DNA of 64,000 nucleotides from Brevibacillus aydinogluensis (GTDB lineage Bacteria; Bacillota; Bacilli; Brevibacillales; Brevibacillaceae). A program made the position numbers and the translations under genes. The stretch lies in assembly GCF_031954365.1 (NCBI RefSeq), contig NZ_JAUSVZ010000013.1; one strand, written 5' to 3'. Below the pieces are notes generated by a model. That model saw only the letters and a program-made list of their open reading frames with translations, did no database searches and was not told the DNA's origin. Of this stretch, positions 33,585 to 42,821 are shown piece by piece. Each line of letters begins with the position of its first letter. Positions within the stretch are counted from its first letter, which is position 1.

Positions 33585-35060
33585 TTATTCGCGGTGTTTT
33601 GCTTCCTCCCACCAGGCGTCCATCTCCTGCAGATTGGTCTCTTCAAAGGTACGGCCTGCCTGGCGCAGTTTCTCCTCGATGTAGGCAAAGCGGCGCTTGA
33701 ATTTGCGGTTGGTCTTCGCCAATGCTTCCTCCGGGTCCAGCTTGAGGAAGCGGGCGAGATTGACGACCGCAAACAGCAGATCGCCCAGTTCACCGGCGCG
33801 CTCTTCCGGCGCAGCTTCCCGCAGCTCCCGGAACTCTTCCTCCACTTTCCCGAAAACGTCGGCGATGTCGTCCCAGTCAAACCCGACTTCTGCCGCCTTT
33901 TTCTGCAGCTTGTAGGCGTACATCAACGCCGGCAGGTCGCGCGGAATGCCGTCCAACTGCGACCGGGAGCCAGGCTCGATGCCTTTGGCCGCCTTTTCCC
34001 GGGCCTTGATTTCCTGCCAGTTGGCCAACGCTTCCTCCGCGTTGCCTGCGCTTTTGTCGCCAAACACGTGCGGGTGACGGCGAATCAGCTTTTCGTTTAG
34101 CCCGGCGACGACGTCGTCTACAGTGAAGTAGCCGTCCTCCGCCGCCATCTGGGCATGCAGCATGATCTGCATCAGGAGGTCTCCCAACTCTTCGCACATC
34201 GCGTCGGGATCGTCGTCGTCGATGGTCTCCAGCACCTCGTACGTCTCTTCGATCAGATTCTTGCGGATGCTCTGATGGGTCTGCTCCCGATCCCATGGAC
34301 AGCCATCCGGGCTGCGCAGGATGGCGACAATCTCTTTCAAATAGGCAAACTGCCGGTAACGCACCCGCTCGTCCTGCGTCGGCGCCACGTAGACCAGTGT
34401 CAGGTTGCCGAAGTGATCCAGCCGGTCCAGCTCGTACAGCGGCACCGTTTCGATCCGCTCCTGTCCGGCTACGCCGACTGCGGTCGCCACCGTGACTGGA
34501 TGCTCGTCCGGCAGTACCTCCATCAGCGTCAGCTTGACGTCGGAGGCCACAAACCTGTCATACACCTGAGCGATAATGGTGTGCAGCATCGGATTTACCT
34601 GATCAGCCCGCATGTCCGTGCCGTCCAGCAGGGCAAACCCCTCGATCGGATCGATCTGCAGGCGGGCAAACAGCGGATCGAGAAAACTTTGTCCGCCTCC
34701 GATCACAACACGGACCTCTCCGTTCGCCTCCCGCTCCAGCAGCAGTTGGACAGTTCGCTCCGCCACCAGCGGATGACCGGGCACAGCGTAGACAATGCTG
34801 CCCTCCTCTGCCGTTTTTGCCAGAAGCGTCTCGACAATCCGTTCGTACACCTCTGCAAATGTCCCGTGCTGTTCGTAAATCTCGTCGAACGACTCGTAGG
34901 CGACACCCTCCGCGGCCAGACTGGCCACCACCGGGTGCTCCCGGGTTCTGAGGTAGAGCTTTTTAGCCTGCTTCAATGTACGGTAGACCCCGTACGGCAG
35001 TTGTTCCAAATCGCCCGCGCCGAGTCCGACGACCGTAATCGTGCCCGCCGCATCACTCAT
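33585..35060 (-). CDS. mazG: MazG-family nucleoside triphosphate pyrophosphohydrolase with SAM-methylase-like domain
   Basis: 491 aa. The N-terminal half is a tetrapyrrole methylase-type fold (TITVVGLGAGDLEQLPYGVYRTL; GHPLVAERT; VIGGGQSFLDPLFARL). The C-terminal half holds tandem MazG modules (CPWDREQTHQSIRKNLIEETYEVLE with EExxE metal ligands, then ELGDLLFAVVNLARFL). This is the YabN architecture of Bacillales. It probably hydrolyses non-canonical NTPs; the role of the fused domain is unproven. ATG 35060 follows AAGGAGGG. Confidence 0.94.
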   Translation of the reverse strand: MSDAAGTITVVGLGAGDLEQLPYGVYRTLKQAKKLYLRTREHPVVASLAAEGVAYESFDEIYEQHGTFAEVYERIVETLLAKTAEEGSIVYAVPGHPLVAERTVQLLLEREANGEVRVVIGGGQSFLDPLFARLQIDPIEGFALLDGTDMRADQVNPMLHTIIAQVYDRFVASDVKLTLMEVLPDEHPVTVATAVGVAGQERIETVPLYELDRLDHFGNLTLVYVAPTQDERVRYRQFAYLKEIVAILRSPDGCPWDREQTHQSIRKNLIEETYEVLETIDDDDPDAMCEELGDLLMQIMLHAQMAAEDGYFTVDDVVAGLNEKLIRRHPHVFGDKSAGNAEEALANWQEIKAREKAAKGIEPGSRSQLDGIPRDLPALMYAYKLQKKAAEVGFDWDDIADVFGKVEEEFRELREAAPEERAGELGDLLFAVVNLARFLKLDPEEALAKTNRKFKRRFAYIEEKLRQAGRTFEETNLQEMDAWWEEAKHRE

Positions 35061-35090
35061 GCGCCGTCCCTCCTTGTTTTCCTTCTCAAC

Positions 35091-36728
35091 TCATTGTCCG
35101 CGCAGCAGACCAATCCGTTCCAGCAGCGCAACGATCCGTGCCCCCTTCGGCAGGAAGCGGAGATCGTCCCGCGTCAATCCGCCCGTTTTCAACAGCGCCA
35201 GCAAATAGACCACTGCGCCACACCCGACCGCTAACAGGGCCGTAAGCGTGTAGGCAAGCCGGCTGGACGAAAGCGCGCCGGGCGCCAGCATCATGCATCC
35301 CCATTCCACCACAAGCACGACGACGGACATGATCAGCACCGACAAAAACGGCTTCTTGGCAATCTGCCGCAAACCGATGCGCGCCTTGGTGTACTTGACG
35401 ACTCCCAACACGTTGAGCCCCATGGCGACCAGATACGCCATCACAGTGGCAAACGCCGCCCCGGCAATGCCCCAGAACGGCACCAGCGCCAGGTTCAGCA
35501 CCAGTTTGAAGACGACTCCGATCAGCAGGTTGCGGGCCGGGCGCATCACCCGTCCCATTCCCTGCAGGATGCCGGCACTGGCGATGCTCAGCGTGGCAAA
35601 CAGGATGGTAAAGGCCTGGATGGCCAGCGCTTCCGTCCCTTTGTCGTCGCCGTAGAGCATGATGTTGACCGGCTCTGCCAGCAGCGCCAGTCCGACCGAA
35701 GCCGGCAGTCCCAGCAAAAAGGTGAGCCGGATCGCCACTTCCGAACGGCCGGCAATCAGCCGGTACTGCCGCTGTGCCGCCGCCTCGCTGATCGCCGGAA
35801 CCAGCGCCAGCGAGAGGGAAGTGGCGAAAAACGTGCCAAACTGAATCAACGGCTGCCCCCGGTCATAGGCGCCCTTTGCCACTTTCGCCAATTCTTCCTC
35901 CATGCCGCTCCACTGCAGCATGTTGACGACGGTCAGCGAGTCCACCAGCGGGATCAGGGGCAGCACCAGCGCCCCCATGCAGATTGGCAGGGCGTAAAAC
36001 AACAGGCTTTTCAGCACCTGCCGGTTGCCCCAGACAGCCACGTCGGCCGATTGGGTCACGCCCTCCCCGATCGGTCCGGACTGCTTGTCCCTTTTCCAGT
36101 ACCACAACAGGACAAGCACCGCCGCCACCGCCCCGGGAAATGCGGCGAAAACTGCGCCCGTTCCTGCCAAATAGGCGTCCTGGTAGACGCTCATGGCCCA
36201 GAAAGCGGCCAACAGAATGAAAACAACCCGGATCAGCTGTTCAATCACCTGCGATACCCCGGTCGGCATCATGTTTTGATGTCCTTGAAAGTACCCTCGC
36301 AAAATGGCTGCCATCGGCACGATCGGCAGCGACCAGGCGACCGCCCGTAGTGGGGTGACCAGGTGTTCATCCCCCATGAAGCTGGCGATCAGCGGTGCTC
36401 CGCCGTACAGCAGCGCAAAGAAAAAGAACCCCAGCACCACAAGTGTGACGCTGGCAACGCGAAACGCCTTGCGCGCGCCAAGCACATCCCCGACCGCGAT
36501 GCGTTCGGAGACAATCTTGGAGATGGCGATGGGAAACCCGGCCGTCGCCAGGATCAACAGCGTGGTATACAGCGGATACACCTGCATGTAGACGTACAAG
36601 CCGATGTCGCCGGCAATATTTTGGTACGGGATGCGGTACACTGCACCCAGCAGTTTGGAGACCAGCCCGGCTGCCCCCAATATGGCCGCTCCTTTTACAA
36701 ATTGGACGGATGCCTTTTCCTGAGCCAT
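35091..36728 (-). CDS. yabM: MOP-superfamily polysaccharide flippase (YabM/SpoVB-like)
   Basis: 545 aa. About 14 hydrophobic segments. The N-terminus KGAAILGAAGLVSKLLGAVYRIPYQNIAGDIG and the repeated flippase pattern place it in the MVF/MurJ-SpoVB group, probably flipping lipid-linked precursors. B. subtilis has several paralogues, including YabM at this position. ATG 36728 has GAGGAG about 12 nt upstream. Confidence 0.9.
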   Translation of the reverse strand: MAQEKASVQFVKGAAILGAAGLVSKLLGAVYRIPYQNIAGDIGLYVYMQVYPLYTTLLILATAGFPIAISKIVSERIAVGDVLGARKAFRVASVTLVVLGFFFFALLYGGAPLIASFMGDEHLVTPLRAVAWSLPIVPMAAILRGYFQGHQNMMPTGVSQVIEQLIRVVFILLAAFWAMSVYQDAYLAGTGAVFAAFPGAVAAVLVLLWYWKRDKQSGPIGEGVTQSADVAVWGNRQVLKSLLFYALPICMGALVLPLIPLVDSLTVVNMLQWSGMEEELAKVAKGAYDRGQPLIQFGTFFATSLSLALVPAISEAAAQRQYRLIAGRSEVAIRLTFLLGLPASVGLALLAEPVNIMLYGDDKGTEALAIQAFTILFATLSIASAGILQGMGRVMRPARNLLIGVVFKLVLNLALVPFWGIAGAAFATVMAYLVAMGLNVLGVVKYTKARIGLRQIAKKPFLSVLIMSVVVLVVEWGCMMLAPGALSSSRLAYTLTALLAVGCGAVVYLLALLKTGGLTRDDLRFLPKGARIVALLERIGLLRGQ

Positions 36729-36831
36729 GCGCGTGATGTTCTCCTCTCAAAACACAAACTGCGTCCATTATATCACAACCGATCAACGGGAAGAAAAGCG
36801 GGGGATTGACGCGTCCTCCACCTCCGGACGT

Positions 36832-36865
36832 AAAAAAAAAAACAGCCCCGCCGCACGAGGCTGTT
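36832..36865 (-). terminator. Rho-independent terminator after spoVT
   Basis: Stem AACAGCC/GGCTGTT with an 11-nt loop is followed by a run of about 11 T on the minus strand. It begins 7 bp beyond the spoVT stop. Confidence 0.92.
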
Positions 36866-36872
36866 TGACGTG

Positions 36873-37415
36873 TTACTGCTCCATCTGCTTGGCCAGGAAA
36901 CCGGCCGCTGTCTCTGCCATTTTCATTTCCAGATCGCCCATCTTGGTCCCCTCGTTTTTCGTGAGGAGAATCACCGCACCAATCGGGTCGCCGCCGGCCA
37001 CGATCGGCGCGATCACAAAGGACCCGTACGTTTCTTGCAGGTCGCGGCAAATTTCATACGTGCCCGAATTCTTTTCGACGCGCGTCTTCCGCTCTTCCAG
37101 GCATTTTTCCACGATGCTGCCGATCGGCTTCTCCAGGTACTCCTTCTTGGATGCGCCGGACACGGCGATGACGCTGTCGCGGTCGGAAATCAGGATGATA
37201 TGGTTCAGGCTTTCGTACAGCGAGTCAGCGTATTCCTTGGCGAAATCACCCAGTTCTCCGATGGGCGAATACTTCTTCAGGATAACCTCCCCGTCGCGGT
37301 CCACGAAGATCTCCAGCGGATCGCCTTCGCGAATGCGCAGGGTGCGACGAATCTCCTTTGGTATCACGACCCGGCCGAGGTCGTCGATGCGACGAACAAT
37401 ACCAGTTGCTTTCAT
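36873..37415 (-). CDS. spoVT: Stage V sporulation transcription factor SpoVT
   Basis: 180 aa. An N-terminal AbrB-type swapped-hairpin DNA-binding domain (MKATGIVRRIDDLGRVVIPKEIRRTL) is followed by a GAF-like domain (residues about 55-178). It modulates sigma-G-dependent forespore genes. The size matches B. subtilis SpoVT (178 aa). ATG 37415 has GAGG upstream. I could not identify a convincing sigma-G promoter in the upstream gap. Confidence 0.96.
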   Translation of the reverse strand: MKATGIVRRIDDLGRVVIPKEIRRTLRIREGDPLEIFVDRDGEVILKKYSPIGELGDFAKEYADSLYESLNHIILISDRDSVIAVSGASKKEYLEKPIGSIVEKCLEERKTRVEKNSGTYEICRDLQETYGSFVIAPIVAGGDPIGAVILLTKNEGTKMGDLEMKMAETAAGFLAKQMEQ

Positions 37416-37604
37416 GTCATGTTGCCTCGCTTTCGTGAGAAGTGGGTTGTGAAAGAGTTGGTGGTTACCTGTATTTTTTCCTCAGATTCTCATTTTAACG
37501 ACGAGTGACGACTGCAACATTTTCCAGTTTGATTTTGTTACTCTCCCCCGGGCGGTAGCGAGTGACTATAGTATTCGCCGGAGCTTCAAGAATATGCGAG
37601 AAAA

Positions 37605-37633
37605 CGAAAAAACAGGGAACCTGAGTTCCCTGT
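37605..37633 (-). terminator. Rho-independent terminator of the PrsA-like gene
   Basis: A 9-bp perfect stem (ACAGGGAAC/GTTCCCTGT, 4-nt loop) with six A on the left, giving T on the minus strand. A partial intergenic repeat lies between it and the gene. Confidence 0.9.
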
Positions 37634-37676
37634 CAGACTGAAGACGTTGCATTTCCAGGCCAAAAGGCCTGCACTC
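37634..37676 (-). repeat. Partial copy of the terminator-associated repeat
   Basis: cagactgaagac, then tttccaggcc, a short loop and ggcctgc match the left end and inner hairpin of the full copies. The other half is missing. It directly abuts the terminator hairpin, as in the full copies. Confidence 0.75.
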
Positions 37677-37688
37677 AAAAGACCCGTC

Positions 37689-38747
37689 CTATTTGGCCTG
37701 TTCCGCAGGCTGTTTCACTTCCGGAAGGTTGTACTTGGTAATCAGCTTGTCCAGCTCGGTATTGCCGAATTTGTCGTACTCCTGCTCCAACGCCTGCGCG
37801 CGAAGCTGTTCCTTCATCTCGTCAAAGCTCTTTTGTTTCCGGCTTTCCACCTTCATTACATGGTAGCCGTAATCAGTTTTTACCGGATCACTGATTTGCC
37901 CGATTGGCAGTTTCAGGGCCGCGTCCTTGAACTCCGGCACCCATTGGCTCACGTCGGCGTCTTCGTACAGACCGCCCGTGTCCTTGCTGCCCGGGTCGTC
38001 GCTGTGCTCTTTGGCCAGTTTGGCGAAATCCTCCCCTTTTTTCAGGCGGGCCGCCAGATCGTTGGCCAGTTTGAGCGCTTCTTCCGGTTTCCGATTTTCG
38101 GTGGAGATCAGGATGTGGCGGACAGAGGCGACGGTCAGCGATTCCTTGCTCATGCCGTCGTACATCTTTTTCAACGCCGCGTCATCAATGTTCTTTTTCA
38201 GCACGTTGATCGAGTTGTTGATGAGCGTCATCTGATCGATCACGAGATTCTTGGTGACGCCCTGATTCTCCATCAGCTTGTCAAACTTGGCATTGTCGTT
38301 GCCCAGGAGGCTGAGATACTGCTCTTTGATCTTGTCGAAGCTCTTCTCAGCCGTCTCCCTGGACTCTTTCTCGATCGCAGCGTCGGCTTTGGCGGCCAGG
38401 ATTTTCGTCGCCGTGAATTCACGGGCGAACGTTTTTAACATCTCCTGATCCGCCACTTCGATCATTTGCCCCTGCATCGGATTGAGGAAGTTAATCACTC
38501 GCAGGAACGTCTCAAATTCCTTCCCGCTGAGCGTGCCTCCCTGGTACTCGACGACAGCGGCATTTTGATCCACTTTGAACGGCAGGTTCAGCTTGGGAAA
38601 CTGCGCCAGCGGATCGTTTGCCTGGTCACCTGCTGCTTGGTTCTGGTTGGTCTGGTTGGAAGCATCTGTGTTGTTGTCTCCTCCGCATCCGGTCAGCAGT
38701 GCCACGACCAGGACGGCGGAAGACAAAATGGCTACAGATCGTTTCAT
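37689..38747 (-). CDS. PrsA-like foldase lipoprotein (parvulin PPIase)
   Basis: 352 aa. A lipoprotein signal ends LLTGC (Cys about 21), followed by an Asn/Gln/Asp-rich linker and a SurA/PrsA N-domain. A parvulin PPIase domain spans about residues 205-300 (ASVRHILIST; GEDFAKLAKEHSDDPGSKDTGG; DYGYHVMKVES). It assists folding of exported proteins at the membrane-wall interface. ATG 38747 follows GGGAGAG. In B. subtilis mfd is followed directly by spoVT, so this is an insertion. Confidence 0.9.
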   Translation of the reverse strand: MKRSVAILSSAVLVVALLTGCGGDNNTDASNQTNQNQAAGDQANDPLAQFPKLNLPFKVDQNAAVVEYQGGTLSGKEFETFLRVINFLNPMQGQMIEVADQEMLKTFAREFTATKILAAKADAAIEKESRETAEKSFDKIKEQYLSLLGNDNAKFDKLMENQGVTKNLVIDQMTLINNSINVLKKNIDDAALKKMYDGMSKESLTVASVRHILISTENRKPEEALKLANDLAARLKKGEDFAKLAKEHSDDPGSKDTGGLYEDADVSQWVPEFKDAALKLPIGQISDPVKTDYGYHVMKVESRKQKSFDEMKEQLRAQALEQEYDKFGNTELDKLITKYNLPEVKQPAEQAK

Positions 38748-38783
38748 GGAATGGCTCTCCCTTCCCGAAAAGCCCGTTCTCCC

Positions 38784-41700
38784 TCAGGAGACGGTGCTTT
38801 CCGTACTGGTGTCCTTGCGCACCAAGTGAAATTGACGCAGCAGCTTTTCGACAAGCTGCACGCCTTCATCTTCCCGTAACCCTTTTACTTTAACAGTAAT
38901 GACGATCTGTTGTCCACCCGAGAGCCCCAATCGCCTGTTCCAATTGCTGGCCAGTGCGAACAACGCGCCGCCGTCGATGTTGTTGTTCTGGCTGGGATGC
39001 AGATACAGTTTGATCTCGTCCGGATTTTTCTGGCTGATCTCGGTGATGTGGTGCTTGAGCGCGTACACCCGCAGGCGTGAGATCGTGAGCAGGTTCTCCA
39101 CCGGTTTCGGCACGGGGCCGAAGCGGTCCAGCAGTTCCTCGGCCAGGTCGTCCACGTCCTCCAGGGAGGAGACGGCCACAAATTTTTTGTACATCTCGAT
39201 TTTCTGCCGGCTGTCGGTGATGTAGAGCGACGGGATGTAGGCGTCCAGCTGCAGGTTGATCTCCACCGGGGAGACGCTCTCCTGCTTCACTTCCCCTTTC
39301 AGCTCGTCAATCGCCTCTTTCAGCATCTGGCTGTACAGGTCAAACCCGACCGAGTTGATGAATCCATGCTGCTCGGCGCCCAGCAGATTCCCGGCGCCGC
39401 GGATGGAGAGGTCGCGCATCGCGATCTTAAAGCCAGAGCCGAGCTCGGTAAACTCCTTGATCGCCTGCAGCCGCTTCTCCGCCACTTCGGTCAGCACTTT
39501 GTCCCGCTGGTAGGTAAAGTAGGCATAGGCAATCCGGTTGGACCGGCCAACCCGTCCACGGAGCTGGTACAGTTGGGACAAGCCCATTTTGTCCGCATTG
39601 TAGATGATCAGCGTGTTCACGTTGGGGATGTCCACGCCCGTTTCAATGATCGTCGTGCTGACCAGCACATCGTAATTGCCTTCCAAAAAGTCCAGGATGA
39701 TGCCTTCCAGCTCGCTCTCGTTCATCTGGCCGTGCGCCACGGCGACGCGGGCGTCCGGCACGAGCGCAGCGATTTGCTCCGCCATCTGCTCGATCCCCTG
39801 CACCTGGTTGTAGAGGAAAAAGACCTGACCACCACGGGCCAGTTCCCGTTCGATCGCCTCCCGCACCAGCGCCGGGCCGTACTCCATGACATAGGTTTGC
39901 ACCGGGAAGCGGTTTTCCGGCGGCGTCTCGATTACGGACAGGTCGCGCACGCCGATCATCGACATGTGCAGTGTCCGTGGAATCGGCGTCGCGGTCAGGG
40001 TCAGCACATCCACGTTGGTCTTCATCTGTTTCAGTTTTTCCTTGTGGGTGACACCAAAACGCTGTTCTTCATCGACGATCAATAGTCCCAGGTCGCGAAA
40101 CTGGACGTCTTTGGACAGCAGTCGGTGCGTCCCGATGACGACGTCCACCGTGCCTTCCTTCAGCCCTTTCAACGCGGCGTTCTGCTCTTTGCGCGAGCGG
40201 AACCGGCTGAGCACTTCGACACGGATCGGGTAGTCGGCAAAACGCTCGCGGAAGGTCTCGTAATGCTGCTGCGCCAAAATGGTGGTGGGCACAAGCACGG
40301 CCACCTGCTTGCCGTCCATGACCGCCTTGAAGGCCGCCCGGATGGCCACCTCTGTCTTGCCGTAGCCCACGTCGCCGCAGACGAGACGGTCCATCGGTCG
40401 ACGCTTTTCCATGTCCTGCTTGACTTCAGCGATCGCCCGGAGCTGGTCGGGCGTCTCCTGGTAGGGAAACATCGCCTCAAACTCCCGCTGTTCCGCCGTA
40501 TCAGGCGAGAAGGCGTGGCCCACAGCCGCTTCCCGGGCCGCGTAGAGCTTGATCAGGTCTTCCGCAATGTCTTTGACGGAGGACTTCACCTTGTTCTTGA
40601 CGCGCTTCCACTCGCTGCCCCCGAGGCTGTAGATTTTCGGCTCCGACTCTTCGCTGCCCACGTATTTCTGCACGTGGTCAATCTGGTCGATCGGCACAAA
40701 CAGGCTGTCTCCGCCGGCGTACTGAATATGCAAGTAATCTTTATGAATTCCGAGAATTTCTTTGGTTTCGATCCCCAGGTATTTGCCGATCCCGTGGTTG
40801 ACGTGCACGACGTAGTCGCCCGGTTTTAGCTCCAGGTAGTTTTTGATCCGCTCGGCGTTGGTCATCGTCTGTTGGACTTTGCGCGCCTTGCGCTGTTTGG
40901 GGGTAAAGACTTCCCCCTCGGTGATGACGACGAGCTTGTTCAACGGCAGTTCAAACCCGGTTTGCAGGTTGCCGATAATAATGGTCGGACGACCGGGTGG
41001 AACCGATTCCACCGACTCGGTCAGCAGGTCGGCTTCCATCTCGTAGTCATGCAGCACCCGTTCCAGACGCTTGGCCCGCTCCAGATCGGCGGCAACGAAA
41101 ACGATCTGGTCCTGGGATTTTTTCCAACGGGCCAGCTCCGTCTTCAGCACGTTCATCTGGCCGTGGAAGTTTTGCATCGTCCTGCAGGTGAGATTGACGA
41201 TGTTTTGCGGCTGCGTTTTGGGCGATTGGCGCAAAAACAAAGACAGGTAGACGATCTGCCGCTTTTTCGCGCCCACGGTCTCCTCGTAGGAGCGGGACAA
41301 GCTCAAATTGGCCATGTACTCCCCTTCGGCGATCCGGCCGGTCAGCCACTCCGCCTCCTCTTTTTGAAGCTGCGCCGCCGTATCCAGCACGCGGGACGGT
41401 TCGTCCACGATCAGCACCGTGTCAGCCGGCATATAGGAAAGCAGCGTATCGTTCGTCGGGTAGAGGACCGAGATGTAGGAATAGAGATGGGAAAACCGCT
41501 GTCCCTGCATCATCCGTTCCACGTCGGCGCCGATTTTTTGCACCACTTTTTCTTTAGCCGCCCCGTCCTTCAGTTTGGATACGGTTTCGCCCAGCTTTTG
41601 CTCCAGCCGGACAGCTGCCTCCTGCAAGAGTGCGGTCGTGGCAAAGACCTCCTTGGCCGGCCCGATTGTAAACGACTGGACGGACGTAAGCGAGCGCTGC

Positions 41701-42332
41701 GTTCCCATGTCAAATGTGCGGATCGAGTCGATTTCCACATCAAACAGCTCGATCCGCACCGGCCATTCCGAGTCGATCGGGTACAGGTCAATGATCCCGC
41801 CGCGCACGCTGAATTCACCTTTTCGCTCCACCATGTCGACGCGCTCGTACCCCAACTCCACACAGCGGAGCAAAAACGCGTCAATGTCCAGTTCTTCGCC
41901 GACCCGCAGTTCGATCTGCGCGTCCCGCCAGATGTGAGGCGGCACGACCAGACGGCGTACGCCGGCGAACGGCGCAACCAAAATACCCGTAAAGCCTCGG
42001 GCTAAACGGTTGAACACGTGTACGCGCTGCGCCAGCATCTCGGGACTGGCGATCGCCAGTTCGGAGCCTATCAATTCGTTTCCGGGAAAGAGCAGCACCT
42101 CGTCGGCGGGGAGGAGTTCGATCAGATCCTCGTACACTTTTTGCGCTTGAAACATGTTATGGGTGATGACGCACATCGGACGGCCCGCCATCTGTTTGAG
42201 CGCCACCATCAGCGCTTGCCGGGCGGAACCGGCCAGACCGGAGACGAGCTGTTCGTGCAGCCCCTTTTCCAGGCCGGCGACAATTGTCCCGATGTTGGCG
42301 TCCCGTTTTATCGGGTTAATGATGACTTGCAT
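38784..42332 (-). CDS. mfd: Transcription-repair coupling factor
   Basis: 1182 aa, full length. The N-terminal UvrB-like module, the RNA-polymerase-interacting domain (GDYVVHVNHGIGKYLGIE), the RecG-like SF2 translocase (GDVGYGKTEVAIRAAFKA, DEEQRFGV, TATPIPRTLHMSM, QLRGRVGRSNRIAYAY) and the C-terminal TRCF domain are all present. It removes stalled RNA polymerase and recruits UvrA. ATG 42332 follows GGGGA. It lies between fin and the PrsA-like gene. Confidence 0.97.
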   Translation of the reverse strand: MQVIINPIKRDANIGTIVAGLEKGLHEQLVSGLAGSARQALMVALKQMAGRPMCVITHNMFQAQKVYEDLIELLPADEVLLFPGNELIGSELAIASPEMLAQRVHVFNRLARGFTGILVAPFAGVRRLVVPPHIWRDAQIELRVGEELDIDAFLLRCVELGYERVDMVERKGEFSVRGGIIDLYPIDSEWPVRIELFDVEIDSIRTFDMGTQRSLTSVQSFTIGPAKEVFATTALLQEAAVRLEQKLGETVSKLKDGAAKEKVVQKIGADVERMMQGQRFSHLYSYISVLYPTNDTLLSYMPADTVLIVDEPSRVLDTAAQLQKEEAEWLTGRIAEGEYMANLSLSRSYEETVGAKKRQIVYLSLFLRQSPKTQPQNIVNLTCRTMQNFHGQMNVLKTELARWKKSQDQIVFVAADLERAKRLERVLHDYEMEADLLTESVESVPPGRPTIIIGNLQTGFELPLNKLVVITEGEVFTPKQRKARKVQQTMTNAERIKNYLELKPGDYVVHVNHGIGKYLGIETKEILGIHKDYLHIQYAGGDSLFVPIDQIDHVQKYVGSEESEPKIYSLGGSEWKRVKNKVKSSVKDIAEDLIKLYAAREAAVGHAFSPDTAEQREFEAMFPYQETPDQLRAIAEVKQDMEKRRPMDRLVCGDVGYGKTEVAIRAAFKAVMDGKQVAVLVPTTILAQQHYETFRERFADYPIRVEVLSRFRSRKEQNAALKGLKEGTVDVVIGTHRLLSKDVQFRDLGLLIVDEEQRFGVTHKEKLKQMKTNVDVLTLTATPIPRTLHMSMIGVRDLSVIETPPENRFPVQTYVMEYGPALVREAIERELARGGQVFFLYNQVQGIEQMAEQIAALVPDARVAVAHGQMNESELEGIILDFLEGNYDVLVSTTIIETGVDIPNVNTLIIYNADKMGLSQLYQLRGRVGRSNRIAYAYFTYQRDKVLTEVAEKRLQAIKEFTELGSGFKIAMRDLSIRGAGNLLGAEQHGFINSVGFDLYSQMLKEAIDELKGEVKQESVSPVEINLQLDAYIPSLYITDSRQKIEMYKKFVAVSSLEDVDDLAEELLDRFGPVPKPVENLLTISRLRVYALKHHITEISQKNPDEIKLYLHPSQNNNIDGGALFALASNWNRRLGLSGGQQIVITVKVKGLREDEGVQLVEKLLRQFHLVRKDTSTESTVS

Positions 42333-42475
42333 TCATTAGTCCCCTCTCTGGATTTTCTGTCATGCGAAAAGAAGCCTTAGCTCAAGAAGCCAAGGCCTTG
42401 TCCTTGCAAGCCTTACACCGAAAGCATTTCGCTTCCTCCATATATTATTTATAAGAGGATGCAGCTGTAGGAGTG

Positions 42476-42706
42476 TTATTGGAGCGGATTACCGATCAGG
42501 GAAAGCTCCGGATGCAGATCCAGCGCCTCACGACAGTAGGCGCACGTGATGCTGACAACCGTGTCTCCCTCAGGTTCTTTGGTTATTATAAGAGCACGTT
42601 CTTCCGGGGTCAAGGAATCCAACCCCAACTGTGCTTCCGTCACACGCGCATCGTCAAATTCCGCAATCCTGATGCCGCAGCAGCGGCAGACATAGCGAAT
42701 GCTCAC
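42476..42706 (-). CDS. fin: Anti-sigma-F factor Fin
   Basis: 76 aa, the same length as B. subtilis Fin (YabK). Two zinc-binding CxxC pairs: CRCCG near the N-terminus and CAYCREALD near the C-terminus, with LGLDSLTPEERALII between, as in Fin. It helps switch from sigma-F to sigma-G in the forespore by binding sigma-F. GTG 42706 is chosen for length and SD spacing over TTG 42712. A matching sigma-F/G-type promoter lies 32 bp upstream. Confidence 0.92.
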   Translation of the reverse strand: MSIRYVCRCCGIRIAEFDDARVTEAQLGLDSLTPEERALIITKEPEGDTVVSITCAYCREALDLHPELSLIGNPLQ

Positions 42707-42737
42707 TCGCAATACACCCCCAGGCGAATCTACCGCT

Positions 42738-42767
42738 TAGTATGGTCGAGGGGGTGGAAAAACATAC
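42738..42767 (-). promoter_or_regulatory. Sigma-G/sigma-F-type promoter of fin
   Basis: GTATG (42767-42763), an 18-nt spacer and CATACTA (42744-42738) satisfy the sigma-G pattern (GHATR, 17-18, CATNHTA), which sigma-F can share. Forespore expression of fin is known in B. subtilis. Confidence 0.75.
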
Positions 42768-42821
42768 TTGATCAAGCCGCATGGCGTGAGCGGTTTTTTG
42801 ACGTTCAGACGCTTAACCGTG

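Noticed and set aside
36729..36831. Promoter for yabM
   Set aside because: No convincing -35/-10 pair; transcription from upstream or a sporulation sigma factor is possible but not supported by the sequence.
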